Below are positions 1-11,706 of a DNA stretch of 64,000 bases, in pieces; the stretch's first letter is position 1, and the number at the start of each line of letters is the position of its first letter. Position numbers and translations under genes: made by a program. The DNA is from Polytrichum commune (Eukaryota > Streptophyta > Polytrichopsida > Polytrichales > Polytrichaceae): positions 16,368,001 through 16,432,000 of the forward strand of contig OX485806.1 of NCBI GenBank assembly GCA_950295325.1, in the 5' to 3' direction. A model generated the notes under the pieces. It searched no databases, was not told the DNA's origin, and saw only the letters and a program-made list of their open reading frames with translations.

Positions 1-564
1 TGATGGTGAATTTCTGGACTGGTCAAATCGGTGATGCCATTAGTTGTCTTGCCATCTCAAAAGTTGTATTATTTACGGCCTTAATGGACTGTGCATGTGG
101 GGACCATTTTTCTGAATGATAAATCCAAAACCCCTTCACACTAGAGCTTGAGTTGAGAGCTCAAAGTTGCAATTTTCGGGAGTTTGATACTTGGAGATAC
201 TTTGATACTTGATGCTTGAATCCAAAGCTCTAACTATTGAAAGCTTGACTGATCTTCAACCTCAATAGTTTGAGCAAGTGTAAATTGACCATGCTTCAAG
301 TGAGAAATTAATGGGGTATATAATACTAAACAAGAAGTCATCATGACAAGCCAAAGACTGCTGGAAAGCCCACAAAATGCAAGCTAGAACTCTCGAACAT
401 TCCTACGCTACATCATGGAGGTAGCTTACGATTCTGATTAAATTTGTCAAAAAATGAGCAAGCGCATGCTTGTCATAATCGTTCCACATGAGATCCATCA
501 AGGTGCCATCTACACGTTGCAAGTCTGCTAAAAAGTTGAAGCTCTTGAGTTGAGAGCTCTGTGT

Positions 565-602
<38 letters not shown>

Positions 603-674
603 GGATATGACATACTCAGACTTGTTTTTCTCTAAAAGCATTTTATTTTGGCCAATTTTCTCTTTGCTGTACAG
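1..674 (+). other. Intron of the ZADH-type gene, containing a MITE-like pair of ends
   Basis: No exon of a medium-chain reductase can be read here, so this is taken as the 3' part of an intron ending in the acceptor at 673-674. Two near-palindromic segments built on GAGCTTGAGTTGAGAGCTC, each next to a TTCACAC/TTTACAC-like end, lie at about 136-170 and 534-567 in opposite orientation. They look like the ends of a small inverted-repeat element of about 435 bp sitting in the intron. Confidence 0.5.
568..597. repeat. (CT)n microsatellite
   Basis: About 15 uninterrupted CT dinucleotides, directly beside the right end of the MITE-like pair and 77 bases before the next exon. Confidence 0.95.
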
Positions 675-2291
675 TTAGCCAAGATAGCAGGCAATAAGGT
701 TGTAGCTACATGCGGTGGCGCAGACAAGGCTGCACTCCTTCATGAATTGGGTGTAGACCGGGTTATTGACTACAAGAAAGAGACAATAAAAACGGTATGT
801 GCACCCTACAAAAGCAGCTAAATATTTAATCTCACTCTTGAAAAATAATCAATTTGTCGCCCGAAATCTAGTGTTTGCGAAATAGACTTGAAATTGATAC
901 TGAAATGGGCTACCTGCCCTTCCTGAGCTTTGCAAGTGGTGTTTCAGGTCTTGAAGCAGGAGTATCCAAAAGGTGTGGATTTGATTTATGAATCAGTGGG
1001 AGGACAGATGTTTGAAACATGCATGAATGCGTTGGCGGTTTACGGTCGCATGGTGGTCATTGGGATGATTTCACAGGTCTATTTTTCTACTCATATTCTT
1101 TGTATTTTTTTCTTAGCCGCACGTTTTGAGGCCAACAACTTCTCACCTTGGACTTGAGCAATGTTTTCCACAAAGAAATGTCAGTGAAAGTTATGATCAA
1201 TCCAGAAATGAACTCAGTGGTAGACAACTGGTTGCACAAATTTAGCCTCTTATCCCAAGTCAAGTCAATTATAGGGCACTTTTTTCCCACTGCATTTAAA
1301 TCAGCCAAACCTTTGTTTTGGAGATTTCTGTTATATTTATTTTCTTAAAGAAATGCTGTTCACTGGCATTTTGAGCTACTTTTTTGGTGAAAGTCATTGT
1401 CTTAGCCAGTATATCCAGAGGAAGACACTATATAAAGTCTAAAAACCATAATTTTTTGGGTTGCAGTATACAGAGGGTGCTGAAGGGGGATGGAAGCCAG
1501 CTACTTACCCTGGCCTTTGTGAGAAGCTTCTTTGGAAGTCTCAAACAGTGGTAACTATCACTTTTATTTTCAATGTCATTTTCGTTCACCACGCCAGTAT
1601 TGCGGTTTTCATGTTGAAAGTGGTAAACCACATCCTTTGTTCCGGATTCTTAAACCAAAGTAAATGTTTTTGGGGGTATTTGGGCAGGCTGGATTTTTCT
1701 TGAATCACTACGTCAAACTGTGGCAAGAGCATATATGGAAACTATACGATTTATACAGTTCTGGTAAACTTAAGGTAAGTAGGGGTAAGTTTATTGACGT
1801 TTAATTTTCTTGTTTGATAATTTTAGAAGAATTTAAACCTAACCAGAACTTGAGTCTTCACCTTTACACGAAAATTCCCATCTCTAGATTTTCTCATAAG
1901 TTTATAAGCAAATGTTGTTCCAAATCAGGCATACTGACAAACCTTATCAAGCCTCCACCCCAAACAGTCTCCTAATGCATTGCAATTCTTTAAACCTGCA
2001 GATTGCAATCGATCCAACAAGATTTGTAGGACTTGAGTCTGTAGCTGACGCTGTTGAACATCTCCACTCAGGAAAGAGCTTGGGAAAGGTATGTAAATTT
2101 TTGTGTTGCTTTAAAAATGTTAAAAAAAAAAAAAAAAACTTTTTGCACTTAATTGCATACTCTCAGTTGGCACCAACTGAACTTGTTTACAGAACCTGAA
2201 GTGTTTTCTCTGGCATTTACTTTGACAATATCTGAATCCCAAGAAGAAAGACTTTGTTGATCTAATTTTACAGGTTAAGAGAGGAAACTAA
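675..2291 (+). CDS. Zinc-binding alcohol dehydrogenase domain protein (ZADH2/PTGR3-like; plant NQR-type), 3' part
   Basis: Medium-chain dehydrogenase/reductase of the family that reduces enones and quinones with NAD(P)H. Only the cofactor-binding half and C-terminus are inside the window. Exons: 675-794, 948-1076, 1467-1550, 1688-1774, 2002-2088 and 2274-2291, all phase 0 with GT-AG introns. The spliced product reads [15 protein letters not shown] (Rossmann strand and helix), then [48 protein letters not shown] and [18 protein letters not shown], in the family order. The GFFLNHY and GLES...GKxxGK blocks are typical of ZADH2/PTGR3 and its plant relatives. The catalytic-domain half and the GxGxxG-type loop must lie upstream. 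The last exon gives only V-K-R-G-N-stop, shorter than the usual VVV tail. It may be a separate reductase or the C-terminal half of a plant SDR-MDR fusion; the missing 5' end would decide. Confidence 0.85.
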
Positions 2292-5263
2292 CAGTTCAAG
2301 AATCCAGTAGCATGTCAAGTAGTGAAGTTAAGTACTTGCAGAATTTGTTACACATGAGTTTCTACCAGCCAAAGGGAAAAACTAAACCAGAATTAGAATT
2401 TGTAAGTAAAACATCTGTATTAATTTGGCGTCTTGGATTGTGAAATTGTGAGAGGCAATTTCAATTGCCACCCGCTCAATGCTTCATCATTCTCAACATG
2501 AATTCTTTGAAAAATGGCATCACCTGGTCATGTAGTCTGATAGAGCAAATTTCTGAGTGGTGCAGGTGGTGGTGCAAATTACTGCAACTTCTCAAATTCA
2601 ACAAAGATCACTGCTTTGAGTCTTGGAAAAAGGCTATTTCTGACCACTCACAACCTTCATTTTCCCTGGTATTTATTACAACATCAAAATTGTGCACCAT
2701 CAAAATACTGTAGACCTTTGCCTGGGGAAGGAAAACAACGGCAATCATTTGCAAGTGTACACAAAAAGCACGTGATTTGAGCACAACATCAGGCTCAACA
2801 GAAATCATTCTCTTGCTTGTTTGGCCCTTATGATCCATATTAGTAAGGTATATTTTCAGACAATAAACCAAACTCGAAGTAAGTCAGTATGCATTCAGGA
2901 AGCAATTCACTTCCAAAGCCTCACAACACAACAAGTTTCATGACTTCTACCCATGCTGTCCTTGGACTCTGCTTTCAGTACTAGGTCCTATGACAAGTAA
3001 TTTGATCCTACGAGTGTACAGTGGCCTAATTTTATAATGAAAGTTATACAATTTTTTTCTTTGGTGACATCTTTCACAAGCATGGTTCTAACAGACTAAA
3101 CTTCACACACTAAGTGGGAACATGAGGAGGATGGACATAGCATTCTTCAGCTTTCTTGTGGAGTTCTCTTCATAAGAGGAGTTACCAGATTCAGCTTGAA
3201 TTTGGTATCCCGGCAGATGGATCTTTATGGAATTATTCTAGCATTATATTCCAGTTATTATGGGGTCCTCTTGAAGGTTGAATAATGTTATGGAGCACAT
3301 GGAGTTGAAGCGACACAAATAGCAACAAGCACACTTGAGGCTCATGAGAATGCCTATCACCTTGGCTCATTCCACAATTATTCCAAAACTCCAAGGTATA
3401 GCAAGCAACTGTGAGCACAGTTTCTATTGTATGACACGGTCACTAGAAACATGTGAGTTGAATGAAATGAAATTGATTCGAAAGTCTTAGAAGCCAAAAG
3501 GCTCATGGACTAAAAGTGCGGTATGATGGTTTCAAACTAGCGAATTCGCTAGAGTGGTGGTATGAGGTAGTCTTTGTGAGATAAGAGGCTAATGTCAACA
3601 CTAATGGTCCAATTGAAACAAAGGCTTGAGGCTCCCTAATGCTACATTCCCAAATAGTGATGGAAACTTATCTCTAATGGGGTTATAAAAGGGACATTCC
3701 AATGCGAAGTGTCCCTCATTTTCAATTGCATCATGAACTTACAGTGTCTTGGGTGTGTGAATGTTTTGAAGCCCAAGGTGTGTGGCCCTATTGTGGACAC
3801 TTCCAATTGCACATATAATATTGGTTGTTGGATCGGATGACGAATTGTCCTTTTTGGTCAACATGTGCAAATTATGACAATTGTCATTTAAACCTTCAAA
3901 AATTGGAGTTCAGTTGCAAATGATTTTAAAATTAAAATAAATATAAAAGTGAAGATTCTCTTTCGGTTTAAATGATCACAGAGGTCCTCCTAATTGTGGT
4001 GACCATTAAACCTAGAACAATTACTTTATTCTAGGTACGTACTCCAATCTCATAATAAAACATGTCATTTTGGTTTTCATTCTTAATCACAAGCCTTGCC
4101 ATACACCACTTTAGTAAAGATTGTGTCCTGGTAAGAAAAGTGACCACATAAAGTTCACATGCCATAGCACTAGAGAGTTACATGAATTGGTTTGGTCCAT
4201 GGTCACACAATGAACATGTATTGGTCATCATAGTACGGCAATTCCACCTAATATCTCATTATGTGACCTATCATGGATCCCTATTTTGTGGGGTATTGTG
4301 GATACAAACATAAGCTACAACCCAAAATTTGGTGCCACAAAGGCATGGGCGCAATACATGCTTGGGAATGTCTTCTTCTTTAGGGCTTGACTTGGAGGTC
4401 ATCTTTTCAACAATTCCAAATATTGTTGAGTTTTCTGAGAATGATAGAAGTGTTAAAATTACCCTCAAATGATCAAGATAGTGGGCAAAATACAAGGAAA
4501 AAATTCTGAGCTTCATAGAATCTATATTCTTATGTACCTATGAATAAATATAATGTCAAAGAGTTTTTTTCCTTTTATTCTTGACCTCGCCGGAGTTTAA
4601 GGTAGAATCACCTCAAACCAAGACAACCCCAAAAACCAACGCCCTCAAAATCTTGCATAATAAGTACATGTTGATTTTGAGAATGTTCATGATGTGAACA
4701 TCAAGCCCTTGAACGTTTTATACTCGATTAATTTTTCTGTGCCTCTAGTCGGGTAGGCGCCGGGGCGCCTTGAGCTAAGCCACACCACAGGGCGACGACT
4801 AATGCGTTGCCCTGGCTGCCAACATAGTTTTCACTTCATAGCATTGTGTCTTCCAAATTATAAGTGACACTAAATACAATATTTAGTGTATTGGTCGGCT
4901 CTCCCTATTCATTGGTCTACAAAACCCATCTTAAGTGCACCTCACCTTTAAGGTCCAAAAGCCAGTATATATGTTCACTTTCACTTAGTAAATAAGCAGT
5001 TGACTAGAATTTCATTTCCAAAATGCATTTCTCATTAGACTATTAACCCTTGATGGTCAAGCAATTTCTTGAATTATTAAATTCATGCAAAATTATCGTG
5101 TCTTTATTTTAATTATTTTAATTATTACTTTAAACAAGGTTATTACAACATTATTGATAATTCAATTTGCATGATATCTTATGTTTCATTAAAACTCGGA
5201 GCGGGCAGGGTTTTTTTTTTGGGCACGGCCAGGCGGGCAGAGGCGTCGGCACCCTTTTGAGGG
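2292..5263. other. 3' flank and intergenic region, no gene seen
   Basis: AT-rich sequence after the reductase gene. Open frames are short, unspliced and match nothing recognised. It holds a dispersed repeat at about 3,960-4,200 (listed separately) and, near 4,855-4,900, a fragment of the TAAGTGACACTAAATAC MITE family also seen at 25.9, 41.4 and 50.5 kb. A locally GC-rich patch (about 4,750-4,830) and a poly-T run just before 5,220 precede the biotin synthase leader. Confidence 0.6.
3960..4200. repeat. Dispersed repeat, second copy at about 27,780-28,015
   Basis: Both segments, in the same orientation, share the run CCTTGCCATACA(C/T)CA and the following blocks (GTGACCACATAAA versus ATGACCATATAAA, and the same 'T...GTAGCA/ATAGCA...GAGAG' ending). 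On the minus strand both read a peptide-like stretch around VWQGL. They are probably pieces of one old mobile element of unknown class. Confidence 0.45.
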
Positions 5264-5679
5264 GCCCTTAGTGCCCAGGATCGGCTTCATAGGTAGCTCC
5301 GGAAGAAACAAAGAAGGAAGCAAGGAAGGAGCTTTGTTGACGCTGCTTTCTACGCATCCGGAGAATCCTCAACACCGAATCTCTCATATTCGGTCACTTG
5401 CTCGATTGAGAAATCGAGTACTGCATTTAGGCTTGAGGAATTTCAGCTGTCTTGTAAGCATTCCTACTTCTCCGAGGGTCACATTCCTTGGCAATAGGTC
5501 AGGATATATTTGATTCGATCCTTGGTTCGGTGTCGACTTGTGTTTCGAGTTCATGCTTAGCATGTTTCTGGATTTGGATTTGGATTTGGGTTTGTGTGTG
5601 ACTGTCAAGGATTACGAATATGACATGGATGTAGATTGTTTTGTGCAGGTTGTGTTTAGGGTACGGTAAAGTGCGAGCT
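5264..5679 (+). other. Biotin synthase 5' leader with probable UTR intron
   Basis: The sequence is more GC-rich than its surroundings and lacks an ATG in frame with the biotin synthase start. A GTAAGC donor at 5,454 and a pyrimidine-poor but clear TTGTGCAG acceptor ending at 5,648 suggest a UTR intron of about 195 bases, leaving 31 untranslated bases before the ATG. The transcription start is not identifiable by eye. An alternative donor is GTCAGG near 5,497. Confidence 0.4.
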
Positions 5680-8600
5680 ATGGCTTGGAGGCGGGCAACC
5701 ATCCGGTGCCTGTCCAATGTAGCCACCATATCCACAGAACCGACAACATCATCAATTTGTGGTCGCAATCTGGACAGAACTCCTGTGATGAGCTCTCAGT
5801 GTCGCAGTAAAATTGGGAATTCATCAAGATTCTCTTCGTCGTCTTCGTCTGCGGCCTACTCTCAGAATGTGGTCACGTCGTCGGAGACCTCTTCGGAGCT
5901 TTCGAAGAATGGCGTATTTGTGATGAATTCAGCGCCAGTTTCGTCGCGCCAGGATTCAGCAGCTGCCGTGGCGGGAGAGAGTGCTATTCAAAATGGGCCT
6001 AGGAACGACTGGACACGGGAGGATATTCAGGCCATCTACGATTCCCCGTTAATGGATCTCTTGCTCTATGGGGTAGGCTCTTGGATTGAATGTTGCTTGC
6101 ATATTTTTGGTTATCCACACCTTTTGCAATTTGTGTCTCGTAAAGGATGAGAAACATCTTCTCATTCCAAAGAAAGGGTTTCGGGTATAAGTTAGAGCTT
6201 GCTTTCGGTTTGATTGTCATTCACCAATTTCAGGTATGTTTTAGTTCAGATAATCTCCTCTGGGTTAGTTACCAAGATTTGGAATAGAACTGTCTGGAGC
6301 AAGGATTACTCTGTTTGTTGTATCCAAACTGACTACAAAGCTATTTGTACTTGGCTTGTGAAAACTGAAATGCGTACTAACACATTATAAAGGTAGATGG
6401 TCCTGAAACCAACATCCCACCCAAAACTCACACCTAAAAGCTTGCACAAATAAGTACATATTGCTTCTGATAATGTCCACCACGTTAACATCAGGCTCCA
6501 GTGTTGGTTTTGGGGGCATCTACAATAAAACTTCAAACCCTTAATAACTTTTGCATATGGGATTCGAATAAGACATGCTTTGGTGCTTTGGAATCTCCTG
6601 GCAATGCTAACGAGAATAGATTAAAAAAAAAATTCAAACTAATAACGGGATCTATGGTTAGCGCTTAAAGTGACAGTCTAGCACTATCTACCTCAGCGTT
6701 GTGTAATTCCAAATAGTACTCGTAACAGTGTAGTTGGACGGTTGTAAAATAGTGCCACTTTTAATTGAGAATTTCTACTGAGTACAAAAGTCTTGATCCT
6801 TGTGCAGGCGCAAGTCCACAAACATGCACATAAATGGAGAGAGGTCCAGCAGTGTACATTGCTCTCTATCAAGACAGGTGGTTGTTCAGAGGATTGCTCA
6901 TACTGCCCTCAGTCTTCACGCTACGATACAGGGGTTAAAGCTCACAAGCTTTTGGCGGAAGACGTAGTCCTTGATGCAGCTAGGAAGGTATGAGTTCTAT
7001 AATAATTTTCGAAGATTTATATTTATTAACCCTATGAATTCATGTGGCCTTATACAAGTATGGGTTCTAATGGATCTCACACAGCTTCACACAGATTTGA
7101 TGTTGAATGTTTACACCTTCATTGCAAACATTGCTTGTCTGCAATTCCTCAGGAAGGGTCTGCATGCGTGGCAGCTTTAGGAAGTTGAAATTGCATATAA
7201 CCAAGAGAGGACATACGTCCTAAAGTAGCCTTTTGACATTGGTTCATGAGTCTACTGTATGCAATGTCTGTCGGTGATTGCTCCTAATGATGCTGTTTCA
7301 GGGTTTAGGGTATGATCTAGCAGTACAATGCCTCAGCAAGAGGGCTGATAGTTAAGAATTTGTTGTTGAATGAACCTACCATTTGCTTCCATTTCCATAG
7401 ATTGATTTTTTGAGTTTGTTGTGTGCTTGTAATTACTTGGATTTTTAGGCAAAGGAGGCAGGAAGCTCAAGATTTTGTATGGGTGCGGCATGGAGGGACA
7501 CTGTGGGCAGGAAGACCAACTTCAATCAGATTCTAGATTATGTTAAGGAAATCAGGTACACTATTAAAGTTATCCTCTAAGTCAACATGACGTTTGGTTG
7601 GGAGTTGGTTGTTTTGCATACAACATCTTCCAAGTTTGGTAAAATTTCAGTGCATGCTCGGAGGTAGCTTTTGAATTTGAATGAAGAGCAAGTTATATTG
7701 GTTCATTGAGGGCCAAACTCGTTCTAGCTTGCTCTTCATTTAAATTCAAAAGCTACCTCCGAGCATGCACCACCACAAATGGAAAGTTTTTTTTTTTTTT
7801 AATATATATTCTATGCAAACCAACCAATGAAAAGTCATAGGAGACTAACTCCCAATAATTTGCCCCATTGCATTAAAGGATAACTCTACTATCAGACTAA
7901 AAATTTGCCTTTTCTGTTCTATGTATAAGTTGTTCAATGCAGAGTCTGTTTAGAAAATGATGAAGCAATTACCCTCATCATTGCTGTATTAATTGAATGA
8001 TTTTGTGCTACACAGGGGCATGGGAATGGAGGTCTGCTGCACGTTAGGTATGTTGGAGAAACAGCAAGCAGACCAACTTAAGACTGCAGGTCTTACTGCT
8101 TATAATCATAACTTGGACACGTCGAGGGAATATTACCCAAATGTGATAACGACACGCTCGTATGATGAGCGACTGAAAACTCTTGAATTTGTACGCGATG
8201 CAGGGATCAGTGTTTGCTCAGGTATGAAATTGAATACCCTTCTCCCGTTACATGCAATGTCCAGCCATCATGGAAACTTCAATTGATTGTCTCTGGGCAG
8301 TTTAGGTTTTTTCTTTCTCTGTAAAGCTATTTTAGGTGTGAAGATGGTTAGGGTGATTTATTATTACTGCCATGTGAACGTGAAAGTCATTCCTGAACTG
8401 TGCATTTTTGTTCAGGAGGTATCATTGGACTTGGTGAAGCTGATGAGGATCGTGTCGGGCTCCTACACACACTAGCCACTTTGCCTGAACATCCAGAGAG
8501 TGTGCCTATAAATGCACTTCTAGCAGTCAAGGGTACCCCTCTGGAAAATCAGAAGGTGATTTGTTAGTGAATTTGAGCCATTTTAAGCTAATTATGTCAA

Positions 8601-10002
8601 AATCGACTCTATCTAAAATTAACTTGTTCTTCAAGTGCACTTTTGAAATCGGCTGAATACCTTAATGTGTCTGGAGATTGGGTTCATATACACAGTCTGG
8701 GTGCCCTTGTGCCCTTAAATGCAAATACATACTTAGTATTTCAATTACCCATGTCACATAAGAGTACCCATATCTTAATTTTCTCCTTGACTTAAGATAA
8801 TGCATTGAATAAAATTTCAAACCCATAAATAGATACACATTGATTATTAGACTTGGTGAGGCTCATAGAAATTGTGTATATGGGTTGTCCTATGAGCCCC
8901 TTGGTCCTTTAAGGTTAATAGATTACAACATTTTTCAGCTACACATAGAGATTGCTTGCTTTGAGAGGTATGTGCTTTCTTGCAAGTAGATCTTGAACTC
9001 AAAGCACTGATTTAAATTTTCTGCAAAATTTGGGCACAGCCAGTTGAAGTCTGGGAGATGGTGAGGATGATTGCAACTGCGCGCATTGTCATGCCTAAGG
9101 CGATGGTGCGTTTATCGGCTGGACGAGTGCGATTTTCTCAGCCAGAGCAGGTTCTATCTCTGACCTGTGAATACCTTGTTGGTACCGCGTTTGGCATCCT
9201 GTCGAGTGAATAGGAACAGTTTACAGTTCTTTTGACCTTCCTGAGAGGAATTTTACACCAGAGCTTGAGGGCCCATTACCATTGAAATTAAAATCTCTCA
9301 TCGGTAAAAAATGCCAAGACCATCTCACTTCACTTTACACTAGATCTTGAGGGCCTAAGGGACGAAGGAAGTTTGAATGGATGAAAACCTTACATGGCTA
9401 CATGGAAAACAATGGATAATGTTTCATGGTCACAGATTTTGCATCAAGCCCACCGCAAAGAGGGGGGTCTAACTCAAAACTGGGAGACCATAACACTTCA
9501 AAAGCTCAGAACTCTTGAATTATTTTAATTTATTGTGTAGAAGGGCCCACATGAATAGGAATTGAATAATGAAGTAGCATTCGTTTGAGAGCAGTTGCTT
9601 ATTTGTTTACACTACACTTGAAGGCCCATGATCACACAAAATTCAATTTCAATGTTCCATGGTATAGCCTTTGGATGAGTTTCAAGGGCCCTCACAATTT
9701 CATGGTCATAGTAATCTGGTGTTGACCATTTTATTCAAAAGAAATGGTGTTGATGACTTATCTGATGTTTGACCTACTCATGATGTGTTTTTGTGAAGGC
9801 ACTATGCTTCATGGCAGGAGCCAACTCCATTTTTACAGGCGAGAAGTTGCTGACAACTCCAAACAACGATAAAGACGCAGACCACCAGATGTTTGAGACT
9901 CTGGGTCTTATTCCCAAGCCTCCCAATTTTGATCAAGGACACCCTGCCTCCAAAATGGATGACAACAGTGAGAGGTTAGAGGCAGCAGCTGTTGCTGGAT
10001 AA
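5680..10002 (+). CDS. BIO2: Biotin synthase, mitochondrial (radical SAM, BioB/BIO2 family)
   Basis: Last step of biotin synthesis: inserts sulfur into dethiobiotin in the mitochondrial matrix. Exons 5680-6072, 6808-6987, 7449-7555, 8016-8221, 8416-8555, 9040-9150 and 9799-10002 join in frame to 446 residues. The radical-SAM [4Fe-4S] motif is [12 protein letters not shown] (Cys157, 161, 164). The [2Fe-2S] cluster ligands of the family are all present: Cys201 ([11 protein letters not shown]), Cys234 (EVCCTLG), Cys294 (ISVCSGG) and the Arg of [31 protein letters not shown] and [18 protein letters not shown] are further BioB signatures. The first ~115 residues are Ser/Arg/Ala-rich with few acidic residues early on, which fits a mitochondrial presequence, and are longer than in typical ~380-residue plant enzymes. 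The ATG at 5,680 is the first in frame. Every intron is GT-AG. Intron 3 carries a MITE. No sign of damage. Confidence 0.97.
7594..7857. mobile_element. MITE in biotin synthase intron 3 with a near-perfect hairpin
   Basis: The ends carry inverted TTGGGAGTTGGTT-like sequence (left TTGGTTGGGAGTTGG, right ACTAACTCCCAATAA). Inside, arms 7,650-7,692 and 7,727-7,770 form an almost perfect hairpin of about 43 bp around a 34-base loop; the left arm opens GTGCATGCTCGGAGGTAGC. A related element lies at 11,404-11,706. The element is non-coding. Confidence 0.7.
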
Positions 10003-11403
10003 AAGGAAAACATTAAATCTGTTTTGATCAAAATTCTCCAACAGGGATGGAAACTAGTGTACTTCAATACGGCTCCTGATGATCAATGCCACCTGAGATT
10101 CAGACAGGTTAGCCTTGGCAAATTCATGAAAACATATCTTTTGCTATTTATTTCTCTAGGAAACCCTGGCAAATCTATTTTTTCTGCCTTCTCTTTGGAG
10201 AGATGTACTATGACTTCACGGCTGGTGCTCAACACGTTTCTTATCAGATTTTTTTTTGAGGTGTTCTATTTAATTTTGAAAAATGAATCAGTTGCCACCA
10301 TTTTATAGGTGCATGTCCATGTCTTAAGATGGGTTCCTTTGCAAAAACTCAAATGTCAATACGAATCTCATAAGAATCTCAACTAGGACCTTCTGAAGCT
10401 CTGAATATACATCGCTTTTCTTTTGCAAGTTGACTTAAGGAATGTACACCTATTTTTCTTGTAGTAGTTGGTTGTAAATTTATGTAGGGGATTGAGGCTG
10501 ACCTTATGACAAGAGGGACCTTTTACATAAGCGATTTACACAGTTTTCATGATTAAGAAGCAATTAAACTGATGCAACCTTCCCGCGTGCCCATCAACTT
10601 GTATCTTGTACGATGCAATTAAAAAGTCGGGTTCTTTATAAAGGATTTAGTATGCTGAAGAGATTCTTTGAAGGAACTCAACTACGTCCATCTAGATAGT
10701 ATTATAACATTCTCAGAATTGCAAACTTTTGCAGATCTTACCAATGTATTGACATGAACACACAAAGTTCTCAGATTGATTAGGCAGGCCTATTCTAGTC
10801 TCTTTTTTATTAGCAAATTTTGTTTTCAGGTGATGGTTGTCTTCCTTTTATGTGTTTGTTGTTATCACAGGAACTAATCACTGCAGTGTAACAATCAAAT
10901 TTTATACAAATTAATATGGCAGCCGCTTGTGCATCTTTGATCAGTTGGAATCAAGTCTTGTTTGTAGTTTCTCTGCTATGACTCTTCGATAATAATCTTT
11001 CAAATTTAGTGTTGAGAGGAAGAAAGAAAAAAAAAAGGGGGAAAAAAGACAAAAGTATAAGTTCTAGCATGCAAATTGTATGCCTCAATTGTGTCATTTG
11101 AAATAATCAACCCAGCTGCACACTGACCCTCAATAAGTACCTGTGTAATAGGAGAAATGGAAAGGTACGCAGGTTGATCAAGCTGAGGATCTTAACATTT
11201 AGTGTTCAAGCATTCAAGTATTTATGACACGAACTTGTATCACCTATTGAAAAACTTTCTAACTTAAATGCACTAATGTCACTACTTACAACCACATGAT
11301 GTAGTTATTTGGGAAGTGATTCAACCTTTCTATATTGACATACTGACAGAACTTAAGACACGGGTGAATCAAGAAAGTTAATCCTTTAATTCAAAAGGAC
11401 TTT
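10003..11403. other. Biotin synthase 3' flank, no further gene seen
   Basis: Contains the 3' UTR (end not resolvable by eye) and AT-rich intergenic DNA. The open frame at 10,024-10,308 lies in the presumed 3' UTR and matches nothing recognised. Confidence 0.6.
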
Positions 11404-11706
11404 TTGTTGGGAGTTGGTTGGTTTGCATACAACACCTTCCATGTTATGTAAGTTTTCCGTGCATGTTTGGACTTATCGTGGAGTAAATTCAAACCAAATA
11501 TATATATATATATAGGTTCATTGAGAGTCAAACTCATTTTAGCATTCCAAAAAGATGCTAAATTAAGTGAACCAAAATAGATTGCACTTCATTTAAACTC
11601 GAGCACTACCTCCAAACATGCATCACAAGTGGAAAGAAATTAATGATCTTGTATGGAAAAACAACTGAGACAAAAATCGTCGGGGAGGGCCGGCCAACTC
11701 CCAACG
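11404..11706. mobile_element. MITE related to the one in biotin synthase intron 3
   Basis: Left end TTGTTGGGAGTTGGTTGG and right end CCAACTCCCAACGAA are inverted. The shared interior includes GCATACAAC(A)(C/T)CTTCCA and GGTTCATTGAG. A short (TA)n run lies at about 11,502-11,513. The internal hairpin is more diverged than in the intronic copy. Confidence 0.65.

Noticed and set aside
10024-10308. 94-codon frame after biotin synthase
   Set aside because: Lies in the presumed 3' UTR, has no motif and starts with a non-ATG codon.
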